Origin: Pseudarthrobacter sulfonivorans
GTDB taxonomy: Bacteria > Actinomycetota > Actinomycetes > Actinomycetales > Micrococcaceae
NCBI RefSeq assembly: GCF_014712225.1
Contig: NZ_JACXBW010000013.1
Span: 1 to 64,000 of the forward strand
Length of the DNA stretch: 64,000 bases
Direction: 5' to 3'
Shown here in pieces: positions 55,292-62,671 of this stretch (position 1 is the stretch's first letter; every line of letters starts with the position of its first letter). Made by a program: the position numbers and the translations under genes. The notes below the pieces were generated by a model. The model ran no database searches. It was given only the letters and a program-made list of their open reading frames with translations, and was not told the origin of the DNA.

Positions 55292-56308
55292 ATGCAGTAC
55301 ACCACTTTGAGCAACACCGACTTGCGCGTGTCCCGACTGTGTCTGGGCACGATGACCTTTGGCTTCCAAACCGATGAGGCGGAGTCCAATGCCATTTTGG
55401 ACAAAGCCTTCGACGAAGGCATCAACTTCATCGACACAGCCAACGTCTATCCCTTAGGCGAGGACCTCAGCCGTGTAGGAGTGACGGAATCTATAATCGG
55501 GAAATGGATCGGCGGGCGCAGGGACAAAGTCGTCCTGGCTACCAAATGCGGCAGCGCCATGAGCTCAGATCCTCTGGACCGCGGGTCATCACGTCGACAC
55601 ATCCTCAAATCCGTCGACGCCTCGTTAAAACGCCTCAACGTAGAGTACGTGGACCTCTACCAGTTGCATCATCCCGACCATGAAACGCCGATCCATGAAA
55701 CACTCGAGGCGCTGGATGAGGTAGTTCGATCGGGCCGGGCCCGTTACGTTGGCTGCTCCAACTTTACAGCTGACAGTATCGCTTCCGCGTTGGGAGTTAG
55801 CGCCGCCCGCGAGCTACAACCTTTCGTAACGATCCAGCAGAGATATAACCTGCTGGCACGTGAGGCGGAAAACAATGTGCTTCCTTTGGCAGAAGACCAT
55901 GCCCTGGGCGTCATGTCCTACAATCCACTTGCTGGCGGTCTACTCACAGGCAAACATATAGATCAGATGCAGACGGAGGGACGCTACGGGAAAGGCCGGG
56001 GAGCACAAATCTACCGCGATCGGTACTGGCATGACGGGCAGCTTGAGACAGTACGCGATATCGTCAGTCTGGCTAACCAAGCGGGTACGAGCGCCTCATC
56101 TTTGGCTGTCGCTTGGGTCCTAGCCAATCTGACCGTTTCGTCAGCGATTGTGGGGGCAAGCAAATCGCATCAACTTGCAGACAGCCTCGCCGCAGTGGAT
56201 GCCCCCCTAAACCCCGAGCTGAAGAATCAGCTTGACTCACTCACCGATCGTTACCGCCCGACGGTCCCAAGTGGCCCCCTAACCGAGTCGGGGCAGAAGC
56301 GCAGCTGA
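55292..56308 (+). CDS. Aldo/keto reductase
   Basis: A 338-residue NADPH-dependent (alpha/beta)8 barrel. The catalytic tetrad is visible: Asp and Tyr in FIDTANVYP, Lys in VVLATKCG and His in DLYQLHHPD. AGAGGAA precedes the ATG. It is the last gene of the long rightward run from the P450. It could reduce a ketone or aldehyde intermediate, or detoxify by-products. Confidence 0.9.
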   Translation: MQYTTLSNTDLRVSRLCLGTMTFGFQTDEAESNAILDKAFDEGINFIDTANVYPLGEDLSRVGVTESIIGKWIGGRRDKVVLATKCGSAMSSDPLDRGSSRRHILKSVDASLKRLNVEYVDLYQLHHPDHETPIHETLEALDEVVRSGRARYVGCSNFTADSIASALGVSAARELQPFVTIQQRYNLLAREAENNVLPLAEDHALGVMSYNPLAGGLLTGKHIDQMQTEGRYGKGRGAQIYRDRYWHDGQLETVRDIVSLANQAGTSASSLAVAWVLANLTVSSAIVGASKSHQLADSLAAVDAPLNPELKNQLDSLTDRYRPTVPSGPLTESGQKRS

Positions 56309-56653
56309 CCGAGGCCCGCTCGCCTAGGTAGCTCCTGAGCGCCACTAGCCGCTCGTTTGGAGTCCGGCTGCTGCAATAGTGCCAGCAGCGCGCTTTGCGC
56401 ACGTTTTCTTGTTATTGCACACAACGGCACCGAGGAACGCTCAATCTGATTGTTCCCGCTGAGCCCTTAGACCGCGGTGGGGCGTTGGATGATCACCGGG
56501 ATCATCAAATTATCGCAACGGATTGGCGCCCCACCGCCACTTCACCCGGTGCGTCAGCTAGAGAGCGGAGCATCATGTTAGGGAAGCAGGAGAGCGAATG
56601 GTTGAAAGAATGATGCAGGTTCGGGTCGGTTCGACATCGAAGAGGCGCTCCGC
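56309..56653. other. Gap with nested inverted repeats
   Basis: 345 bases without a convincing gene; a 72-codon frame at 56395-56613 has no homology I recognise. It contains the stem-loop at 56474-56537, described separately. Confidence 0.5.
56474..56537. repeat. Nested stem-loop element
   Basis: The perfect 11-bp arms GCGGTGGGGCG/CGCCCCACCGC (56474-56484, 56527-56537) enclose a second perfect hairpin, GATGATC-ACCGG-GATCATC (56488-56506). It may end the upstream operon or be part of a mobile or regulatory RNA; the two-level structure is more than a simple terminator needs. Confidence 0.55.
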
Positions 56654-57109
56654 ATGACTACCGCAAGCCTTCAGCGGAGGGAACCGCTACTAGATGACGT
56701 TCAGGCGGCCGTGCTGGTCGAGAAGGCCGTAGCCGCTGCGAAACGCCTCGGCGTACGTGTCGGAGCGGTCGTCGTGGACGCCTCGGGTCTTGTCTTAGCT
56801 GTGCGCCGGCAGGCCGATTCCTACCCCAGCACCGTGGAGATAGCGCGCTCAAAGGCTTTTACCGCCGCTAACTTCGGTGTCGATACGCACGAGATGGCAG
56901 AAAGATTGGGCTCTGTGGAATATGCGGTCCATGTCACCCAAGCTCAACCCGGTCTCCTATTCGTCAAGGGCGGCTGCGCCTTGGAGATCGGTGGCGTCCT
57001 CGTCGGTGGAATCGGAGTCAGCGGGGCGTCCGCGGCGCAGGACCTGGAATGCGCGCAGGCCGCCCTAAAGGAATGGGAAAACAGACCCGATCACCTAGTG
57101 CACCAATAG
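56654..57109 (+). CDS. GlcG/HbpS-family protein
   Basis: 151 residues of the GlcG/HbpS (PF03928-like) fold, related to the PduO C-terminal domain and to haem-binding HbpS. Family pattern: GVRVGAVVVDASGLVLAVRR, RSKAFTAANFG and GGVLVGGIGVSGASAAQDLE. GAAGAGG precedes the ATG. The role is not established in most catabolic clusters. Haem or cofactor binding next to a P450 pathway is suggestive only. Confidence 0.87.
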   Translation: MTTASLQRREPLLDDVQAAVLVEKAVAAAKRLGVRVGAVVVDASGLVLAVRRQADSYPSTVEIARSKAFTAANFGVDTHEMAERLGSVEYAVHVTQAQPGLLFVKGGCALEIGGVLVGGIGVSGASAAQDLECAQAALKEWENRPDHLVHQ

Positions 57110-57795
57110 CCGGACTAAGTACTCCGTCTAGTAAAGGTTCGCGGATGGCGGCGGCGGGTCCCGCTGCAGCAGCAGACCTGCAATCCGGCGATGCACTCCA
57201 CAGCGTTCACCTGCGGTAGTTGTGACACGGCCCGACGCGCCAAGGCCGGGCGGGAATGTCGAGTAGGAGCGGCGTCGCGCCGATCTTGGCACCGCCGTGC
57301 CACAGCGACCGCTTGTCGCCTGATATTTGCAAACCACCGCCTGACATAGGAAACGCGCAAAAGCACGCTGAGGCGAGTTCTCTAATCTACTTCTACTCCC
57401 GTTGTTTCAACGCCGATAAGGGACCTTTCGTCAAGTAATTCAACTGCCAACGCGGCGGCCTGAGGTCATGCACGTCAACGCGGTGCATGACGGCCGGGAG
57501 CGCTCTAGTTCTTCCTCGAAGTTACTAGTTCACGAGTCCCAGCTCCCCGCTTCCCGCGGCCGCGAATGACGACGCCTGAAATGCCGTTGCGGGACAGCAG
57601 ATCGAGGACCGCTTCGAGGACGCGCGACAGCCTGGCAAGCTGTTGCCCGGGTTCACTTGTCTCCATCTGGTCAGGCCATTCTTACCGCATCAGGACTGCG
57701 CTTTTCTTACCGCGTCAGGACTAAGCTTTCCGAAACAGGTGGAAGAAGGCCTCTCGGCATGGACGTTCAACAGTCTGCTGTCTCCCGCCAAGGAG
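57110..57795. other. Right junction of the catabolic island, gene remnants
   Basis: About 690 bases between the GlcG-like gene and the terminator of the next chromosomal gene. No confident gene. It holds a small leftward frame at 57505-57666 and a pair of 19-base direct repeats at 57679-57697 and 57704-57722 (TTCTTACCGCRTCAGGACT). No integrase or tRNA was found. Confidence 0.45.
57505..57666 (-). CDS. Small unrecognised ORF, possibly a gene fragment
   Basis: A 53-codon frame starting METSEPGQQLARLSRVLEAV and continuing with a short hydrophobic strand and a basic tail ending LVTSRKN. The helix-then-strand composition looks protein-like and GC-rich at third positions, but there is no clear ribosome site. 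It may be a cut-off end of a gene disrupted when the neighbouring block arrived. Function not assigned. Confidence 0.25.
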   Translation of the reverse strand: METSEPGQQLARLSRVLEAVLDLLSRNGISGVVIRGRGKRGAGTRELVTSRKN

Positions 57796-57840
57796 AATGC
57801 GAAGTACCTGCCGGACAGTGTCCGGCAGGTACTTCGCATT
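57796..57840 (-). terminator. Strong hairpin terminator of the second solute-binding gene
   Basis: Perfect 20-bp arms (57796-57815 and 57821-57840) with a five-base loop, six bases past the stop codon of the leftward gene at 57847. Confidence 0.85.
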
Positions 57841-57846
57841 CGCAGG

Positions 57847-58830
57847 CTACTTCTTGGGGAGGCCCGCCGGGTTCAGCTCGGACTTCTTGATGGCCTCAGA
57901 CGACAGGCCCCAGCGGTCGAGGATCTCGGTGTAGGTGCCCTTCTCGATGAGCCGGTTCAGGGCCGACTGGGCGGCAACCGCGAGGCCGTTGCCCTTCTGC
58001 GTGGTGAACGCGATTTCAGCCGTCAGGGGCCAGCCGCCGTTCAGGGTGCCCACTTCCTTGGTCTTGCCGTCCTTGGCGGCCTTGTAGGCGGCCGACGCGT
58101 TCGGGCCGAACGTCAGGTCCGCGCGGCCGGACTGCAGTGCCAGCGTTGAGGCGGAGTCGTCGTCGTAATACTGGAACGCGACCGGCTCGAGACCTTTCGC
58201 CTTGTTCTCTTCGTCCCAGCGCACCAGGATCGCTTCCTGGTTGGTGCCCGAGCCCACGATGATGCGCTTGCCCGCGACGTCCTTGGCTTCCTTGATGTCG
58301 CCGATGGTGGAGTCGGCTTTGGCGTAGAAGCCCAGGAGGTCGTTGCGGTAGGTGGCGAAGTCGAATTTCTCCTTCCGCGCCTCGGTGACGGTGACGTTGG
58401 ACAGGACTGCCTCGTACTTCCCGGATTCGACGCCCAGCGGCCAGTCGGCCCACGCAACGGGAAGAACTTCGACCTCCAGCCCCAGGGCCTCGCCCACCGC
58501 GTAGGCGATGTCCACTTCGCTGCCGATAAGCGTCTTGTTGTCCGTGGCGAAGAGCGTCAGCGGGGCCGAGCCTCCGGTGGTGACCACGGTGAGTTTGCCG
58601 TCCGCCTTGATGGCGGCGGGGACCAGCGCGGCCGCCTCCGCGTCGACGCTTGTCTTGACGCGGTTCTGCTCGGGGGCCAGGTTGAACGTCTTGCCTGCGG
58701 CGGTGGTGGAGGAGCCCGACGACGGCGCTGCCGCCGCCGTTGCGCCCGGGTCAGAGCAGGCTGCCAGCGCCAGCATTGAGGCCAGTGCGAGGGCTGCCCC
58801 GGCAGCCTGTTTGGTCTTGACTCTGGTCAT
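57847..58830 (-). CDS. Second amino-acid ABC solute-binding lipoprotein
   Basis: 327 residues from MTRVKTKQAAG, with AAGGGG six bases upstream; a 64-codon upstream extension is not supported. Lipobox LAAC near residue 26, then a family 3 SBP domain (LFATDNKTLIGSEVDIAYAV, IIVGSGTNQEAILVRW). It is a paralogue of 28067-29116. No permease or ATPase lies beside it, so it is an orphan binding protein that probably docks on the transporter at 26102-28056. It is divergent from the LLM gene at 59189. Confidence 0.9.
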   Translation of the reverse strand: MTRVKTKQAAGAALALASMLALAACSDPGATAAAAPSSGSSTTAAGKTFNLAPEQNRVKTSVDAEAAALVPAAIKADGKLTVVTTGGSAPLTLFATDNKTLIGSEVDIAYAVGEALGLEVEVLPVAWADWPLGVESGKYEAVLSNVTVTEARKEKFDFATYRNDLLGFYAKADSTIGDIKEAKDVAGKRIIVGSGTNQEAILVRWDEENKAKGLEPVAFQYYDDDSASTLALQSGRADLTFGPNASAAYKAAKDGKTKEVGTLNGGWPLTAEIAFTTQKGNGLAVAAQSALNRLIEKGTYTEILDRWGLSSEAIKKSELNPAGLPKK

Positions 58831-59188
58831 GATTTGCCCCTTGAAAGTTGAAGATGACGCAGCGGAATTAACGCTTGTGGCAGCAACTATCCGGGAGCGC
58901 GGGGGCGGGATCAAAGACCGTCGAAACGGTGCGATACGAGGGGTAACGGCGGTTAACCGGGCGTCAGGGGCCGTCACAAACCACACCGAGCCGATGCCGT
59001 TCGCCTCCGCATACTCGAGCACACCCTCCGAGCTGCGGTCCAGGCCCGTAGCGGCGGAAACCCACTCAGCATGCTGAGCATTCGTCCCGGATGAAATAAC
59101 CCGCGCGCCGCCGTCGTTGTCGAAAGTGTGCCCGCCCTAACCCGGCGCACCCACTCCTACGCAACGCACTTGAAAGGCCGACACCGAC
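58831..59188. promoter_or_regulatory. Divergent region of the second SBP and LLM genes
   Basis: 358 bases. Toward the SBP gene a good promoter candidate reads TTGATC (58909-58914), 17 bases, GATAGT (58886-58891). The perfect 14-base palindrome CTCAGCATGCTGAG at 59065-59078 may be an operator for one or both genes. Confidence 0.5.
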
Positions 59189-60178
59189 GTGACGCTTCCC
59201 CTCTCCATCCTTGACCTGGCAACCATTGGCAAAGGCCAGACGGCGGCCGAAAGTTTCGCAGGGAGCGTGGCGATGGCACAGCGGGCGGAGGAGCTCGGAT
59301 ACCGGCGGATCTGGTACGCCGAGCACCACAACATGTCCTCCATCGCGTCCTCCGCCACCAGCGTGCTGATCGCCCACGTGGCCGCACACACCAGCACCAT
59401 CAGGCTCGGAGCCGGCGGAATCATGCTGCCCAACCACTCGCCGCTGACCATCGCCGAGCAGTTTGGCACCCTTGAGACGCTGCACCCCGGCCGGATCGAC
59501 CTTGGCCTGGGCCGCGCTCCCGGCAGCGACCAGAACACCCTGCGGGCGCTGCGCCGGGACCCGATGTCCGCCGACAGCTTCCCGCAGGACGTCCTGGAAC
59601 TGCAGGGCTACCTCACCGGCCCCACCCGGATCCAAGGCGTCGAAGCCACCCCCGGCAAGGGCACCAACGTCCCGCTCTACATCCTGGGCTCGTCGCTGTT
59701 TGGCGCGCGGCTCGCCGCCCAGCTGGGGCTGCCCTACGCGTTCGCCTCGCACTTCGCACCCAACGCCCTGCAGGATGCCGTGGCGCTCTACCGCCGGGAA
59801 TTCAAGCCGTCGGCCCAGCTGGACGCGCCCCACGTCATTGCCGGCGTGAACGTGATCGCCGCCGATTCCGCTGCCGAAGCGCAGGAAGCGTTCCGGGCCA
59901 CACTGCGCGCCCGCGTCGGCCTCTTCTTCGGCGGCGGACGTGAGTTCACCGACGACGAAGCCGACATGATCCTGGACTCCCCGCAGGGCCAGCATGTCTC
60001 GCAGATGATGAAGTACTCGGCCATCGGCACCCCGGACGCGGTGATCGACTACCTTGACGGGTTCGCCAAGCACTCCGACGCCGACGAACTGATCGTGGCG
60101 CACCAGAACAGCGGCACCGACGCCCGGATCCGTTCCGTTGAGCTGCTCGCGGAGGTCGCGGGGCTGGCCCGGGTCTAG
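59189..60178 (+). CDS. LLM-class flavin-dependent oxidoreductase, MsnO8/YtmO type
   Basis: 329 residues. The start [37 protein letters not shown] and [20 protein letters not shown] match the luciferase-like group 1 family that includes Bacillus YtmO. A GTG start with GAAAGG upstream. It is probably an FMN-dependent oxygenase of a sulfur- or nitrogen-containing carbon compound. A GC-rich hairpin follows. With the SBP paralogue it mirrors the operon at 26-32 kb. Confidence 0.9.
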   Translation: MTLPLSILDLATIGKGQTAAESFAGSVAMAQRAEELGYRRIWYAEHHNMSSIASSATSVLIAHVAAHTSTIRLGAGGIMLPNHSPLTIAEQFGTLETLHPGRIDLGLGRAPGSDQNTLRALRRDPMSADSFPQDVLELQGYLTGPTRIQGVEATPGKGTNVPLYILGSSLFGARLAAQLGLPYAFASHFAPNALQDAVALYRREFKPSAQLDAPHVIAGVNVIAADSAAEAQEAFRATLRARVGLFFGGGREFTDDEADMILDSPQGQHVSQMMKYSAIGTPDAVIDYLDGFAKHSDADELIVAHQNSGTDARIRSVELLAEVAGLARV

Positions 60179-60191
60179 TCCCGGCCAGCCC

Positions 60192-60212
60192 GGCGGGGCG
60201 CGCGGCCCCGCC
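60192..60212 (+). terminator. Hairpin terminator after the LLM gene
   Basis: The perfect 8-bp arms GGCGGGGC/GCCCCGCC with loop GCGCG start 13 bases after the stop codon. No T-run. Confidence 0.6.
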
Positions 60213-60331
60213 CTCGCGCGTGGCCCCCTTTTGGAAAGCCCGACGGCGGGTTCCCCAGGAAACACGCGGCGCGTGCCGCCGTCGTGCCCCAAAAGTGTGC
60301 CCTGAGTGACGCGTTCTGCGGCGCGCAGGAG

Positions 60332-61357
60332 CTAAACCGGAGGATCGACCTTAGGCGTCGTCGGCCGGTGGTCGGCGGCTGCGGCATGGACGTCGCCTTC
60401 CTCGTGGCCGCTCTTCTTTTTGCCGAACGGCAGTGCTTTGAGCAGCGGGCCCACGATGGCCATGGCCAGCAGACCCCAGCCGAGCCCCAGGACGGCCGAG
60501 CACAGGGTGTTGACGAGCCAGGCGAGGAAGCCGCCCACTGCCGCGATCCCGGCGACAGGGGACTCGAGGGCATGCACCAGGTCATACGGGGCGTGCCAGC
60601 CGAGGTCGTGTGCTCCCTGCAGCATGATGTGGCCGCCAACCCAGAGCATGGCGATCGTCCCGATCAGGGTGATCGCGGTCAGCACGGCGGGCATCCCCCT
60701 GACAAGCAGCTCGCCGGCCCGCTGGGAGCCCGCGGAGTCCTTGGCTGCCAGGTGAATGCCGATGTCGTCCATCTTGACGATGAGTGCGACGGCGCCATAA
60801 ACGAGCGCCGTGATCACGAGCGCTACGATGACCAGGATGAGGGCCCGGACCCACAAGGATTCGTGGGCCACTTCGTTCATCGAGATGACCATGATCTCGC
60901 AGGACAGGATGAAGTCGGTGGTGATGGCGCCCTTGGTGACCTTGGCCTCTGCCTCGGGCCCCCGGTCGACGGCCGGCGCGTCTTCTCCGGCCTCGTGGTG
61001 GCCACGGAGCTTGTGCCAGACCTTCTCGGCGCCCTCGTAGCAGAGGTAGGTGCCGCCGGCCATGAGGATGAACGGGATGGCTCCCGGGATGAAGGCGCTG
61101 ATGAGCAGCAGCGCCGGCAGGATGATCAGCAGCTTGTTCCGAAGCGAGCCCCAGAAAATCCGCTTGATCATCGGCAGTTCACGGGACGGGTCCGCCCCGG
61201 ACACGTACTGCGGGGTAACGGCGGCGTCGTCGATCACCACGCCGGCAGCCTTGGCCCCCGCCTTGGCGGCTCCGGCAGCGACGTCGTCCACCGAGGCGGC
61301 CGCTATGCGGGCCAGGGCCGCGACGTCGTCCAGCAGGGCTACGAGACCGCCGCTCAT
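60332..61357 (-). CDS. DUF808 membrane protein (YedI family)
   Basis: 341 residues from MSGGLVALLDDVAAL, the conserved family start; the open frame continues upstream but without homology. Several membrane helices occupy about residues 75-310, and the family segment CEIMVISMNEVAHES is seen near 175. The last residues are basic and His-rich. The function of DUF808 is unknown. It stands alone, with galT starting after a gap of about 180 bases on the same strand. Confidence 0.87.
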   Translation of the reverse strand: MSGGLVALLDDVAALARIAAASVDDVAAGAAKAGAKAAGVVIDDAAVTPQYVSGADPSRELPMIKRIFWGSLRNKLLIILPALLLISAFIPGAIPFILMAGGTYLCYEGAEKVWHKLRGHHEAGEDAPAVDRGPEAEAKVTKGAITTDFILSCEIMVISMNEVAHESLWVRALILVIVALVITALVYGAVALIVKMDDIGIHLAAKDSAGSQRAGELLVRGMPAVLTAITLIGTIAMLWVGGHIMLQGAHDLGWHAPYDLVHALESPVAGIAAVGGFLAWLVNTLCSAVLGLGWGLLAMAIVGPLLKALPFGKKKSGHEEGDVHAAAADHRPTTPKVDPPV

Positions 61358-61539
61358 GGCCGGCCCCCGTGCGGCTTGGAGACGGACGGCTGGGCATTGA
61401 AGCCTCGGTCGAGGCGCGTGATTGGCATGCTCCGAGTCTATGGCGGCGGGCAGCGTGTCGAGAATGCCGGCGGATGGCGCCGGGGTGGACCAAGGTGCCG
61501 GGACGAGGCGCTTCCCCCACAAGTCAGACACCGTCGCGG

Positions 61540-62670
61540 CTAGGCGACCGCCTCTTCCTTGTCGATGGCGGCCCGAAGCCGGGCCGCGGCGGTCTCCGGA
61601 GGGATGTCGGCGATAAACGCCCCCATCGCCGCTTCGGATCCGGCCAGGTACTTGAGCTTGTTCTCTTCCCGGCGGGGAGATGTCAGTTGCAGCATCAGCC
61701 GGACGTCGTCCCGGTGGACGTTGACGGGGGCCTGGTGCCACGCGGAGATGTAGGGGGTCGGCGTCGAGTAGAGGGCGTCAACTCCGCGCAGGAGCCGGCC
61801 GTACAGACGGGAGAACTCGTCCCGTTCCTCTCCCGTCGTCGCGGCCAGGTCCGGGACGTGCCGGTGGGGAAGCATGTGCACTTCAAGAGGCCAGCGCGCG
61901 GCGAACGGGACGAACGCCGTCCAGTGCTCGCCCCGGAGCAGTACCCGCCCGGATTGCTGCTCGAAGCTGAGGATGTCCTCGAACAGGGTGCCGCCGTACG
62001 TCCCGATGGTGCGGATCAGCTGGGCGGTGCGGGGGGTGATGTACGGGTAGGCGTAGATCTGCCCGTGCGGGTGGTGCAGCGTCACCCCGATCGCCTCGCC
62101 GCGGTTCTCGAAGGGAAAGACCTGCTCGACGCCGGGCAGCGCGGACAGTGCCGCCGTCCGGTCGGCCCAGGCCTCCACCACCGTCCGCATCCGGGACAGC
62201 GTTACCCCGGCGAGGGAACCCGTGTGTTCGGGCGAGAAGCACACCACTTCGCAGCGGCCCACTGACTGCCGGCTGCGTCCCAGGCCGATCCGGGCCAGGT
62301 CATCGAGGCCCTCCGGTGCTCCGGGGCCGGAATCGCCGGGGCCAACCAGTCCGGGGCCAAACGACGGGGACTTGTTTTCGAAGACGGCAACGTCGTAGCG
62401 GCTGGGGATTTCCGAGGGGTTGTCCGGCGACGCCGGGGCCAGCGGGTCCAGATGCGAGGGCGGCAGGACCACCCGGTTCTGCCGGGCGGCCGCGATCGAG
62501 ATCCACTCGCCGGTCAGGACATCCTGGCGCATGGTGGCGGTGGGCGGCCGGACGGCCGGCTCGCGGAGGTCCGGTCCGCGCTCCGGCCCGAGAGTCGTGT
62601 CGGCGTCGTCGAAGTAGATGAGGTCCCGTCCGTCGGCGAGCTTGTAGGCACGCCTGGTGATCCGGTCCAT
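61540..62670 (-). CDS. galT: Galactose-1-phosphate uridylyltransferase
   Basis: 376 residues from MDRITRRAYKL, with AAGGA nine bases upstream; the earlier frame start lies inside the alpha-galactosidase gene. The HIT-like active site HPHGQIYAYPY carries the nucleophilic His. It transfers UMP from UDP-glucose to galactose-1-phosphate in the Leloir pathway. Its ATG lies one base after the stop of the galactosidase gene, so the two are one operon and process galactosides together. Confidence 0.95.
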   Translation of the reverse strand: MDRITRRAYKLADGRDLIYFDDADTTLGPERGPDLREPAVRPPTATMRQDVLTGEWISIAAARQNRVVLPPSHLDPLAPASPDNPSEIPSRYDVAVFENKSPSFGPGLVGPGDSGPGAPEGLDDLARIGLGRSRQSVGRCEVVCFSPEHTGSLAGVTLSRMRTVVEAWADRTAALSALPGVEQVFPFENRGEAIGVTLHHPHGQIYAYPYITPRTAQLIRTIGTYGGTLFEDILSFEQQSGRVLLRGEHWTAFVPFAARWPLEVHMLPHRHVPDLAATTGEERDEFSRLYGRLLRGVDALYSTPTPYISAWHQAPVNVHRDDVRLMLQLTSPRREENKLKYLAGSEAAMGAFIADIPPETAAARLRAAIDKEEAVA

Positions 62671-62671
62671 G

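Noticed and set aside
57796..57840. Perfect 20-bp inverted repeat as an island attachment site
   Set aside because: It sits six bases after the stop of the leftward binding-protein gene, where a terminator is expected, and no copy was seen at the left edge.
60284..61543. Rightward 419-codon frame opposite DUF808
   Set aside because: Shadow of the DUF808 gene; composition typical of antisense frames.
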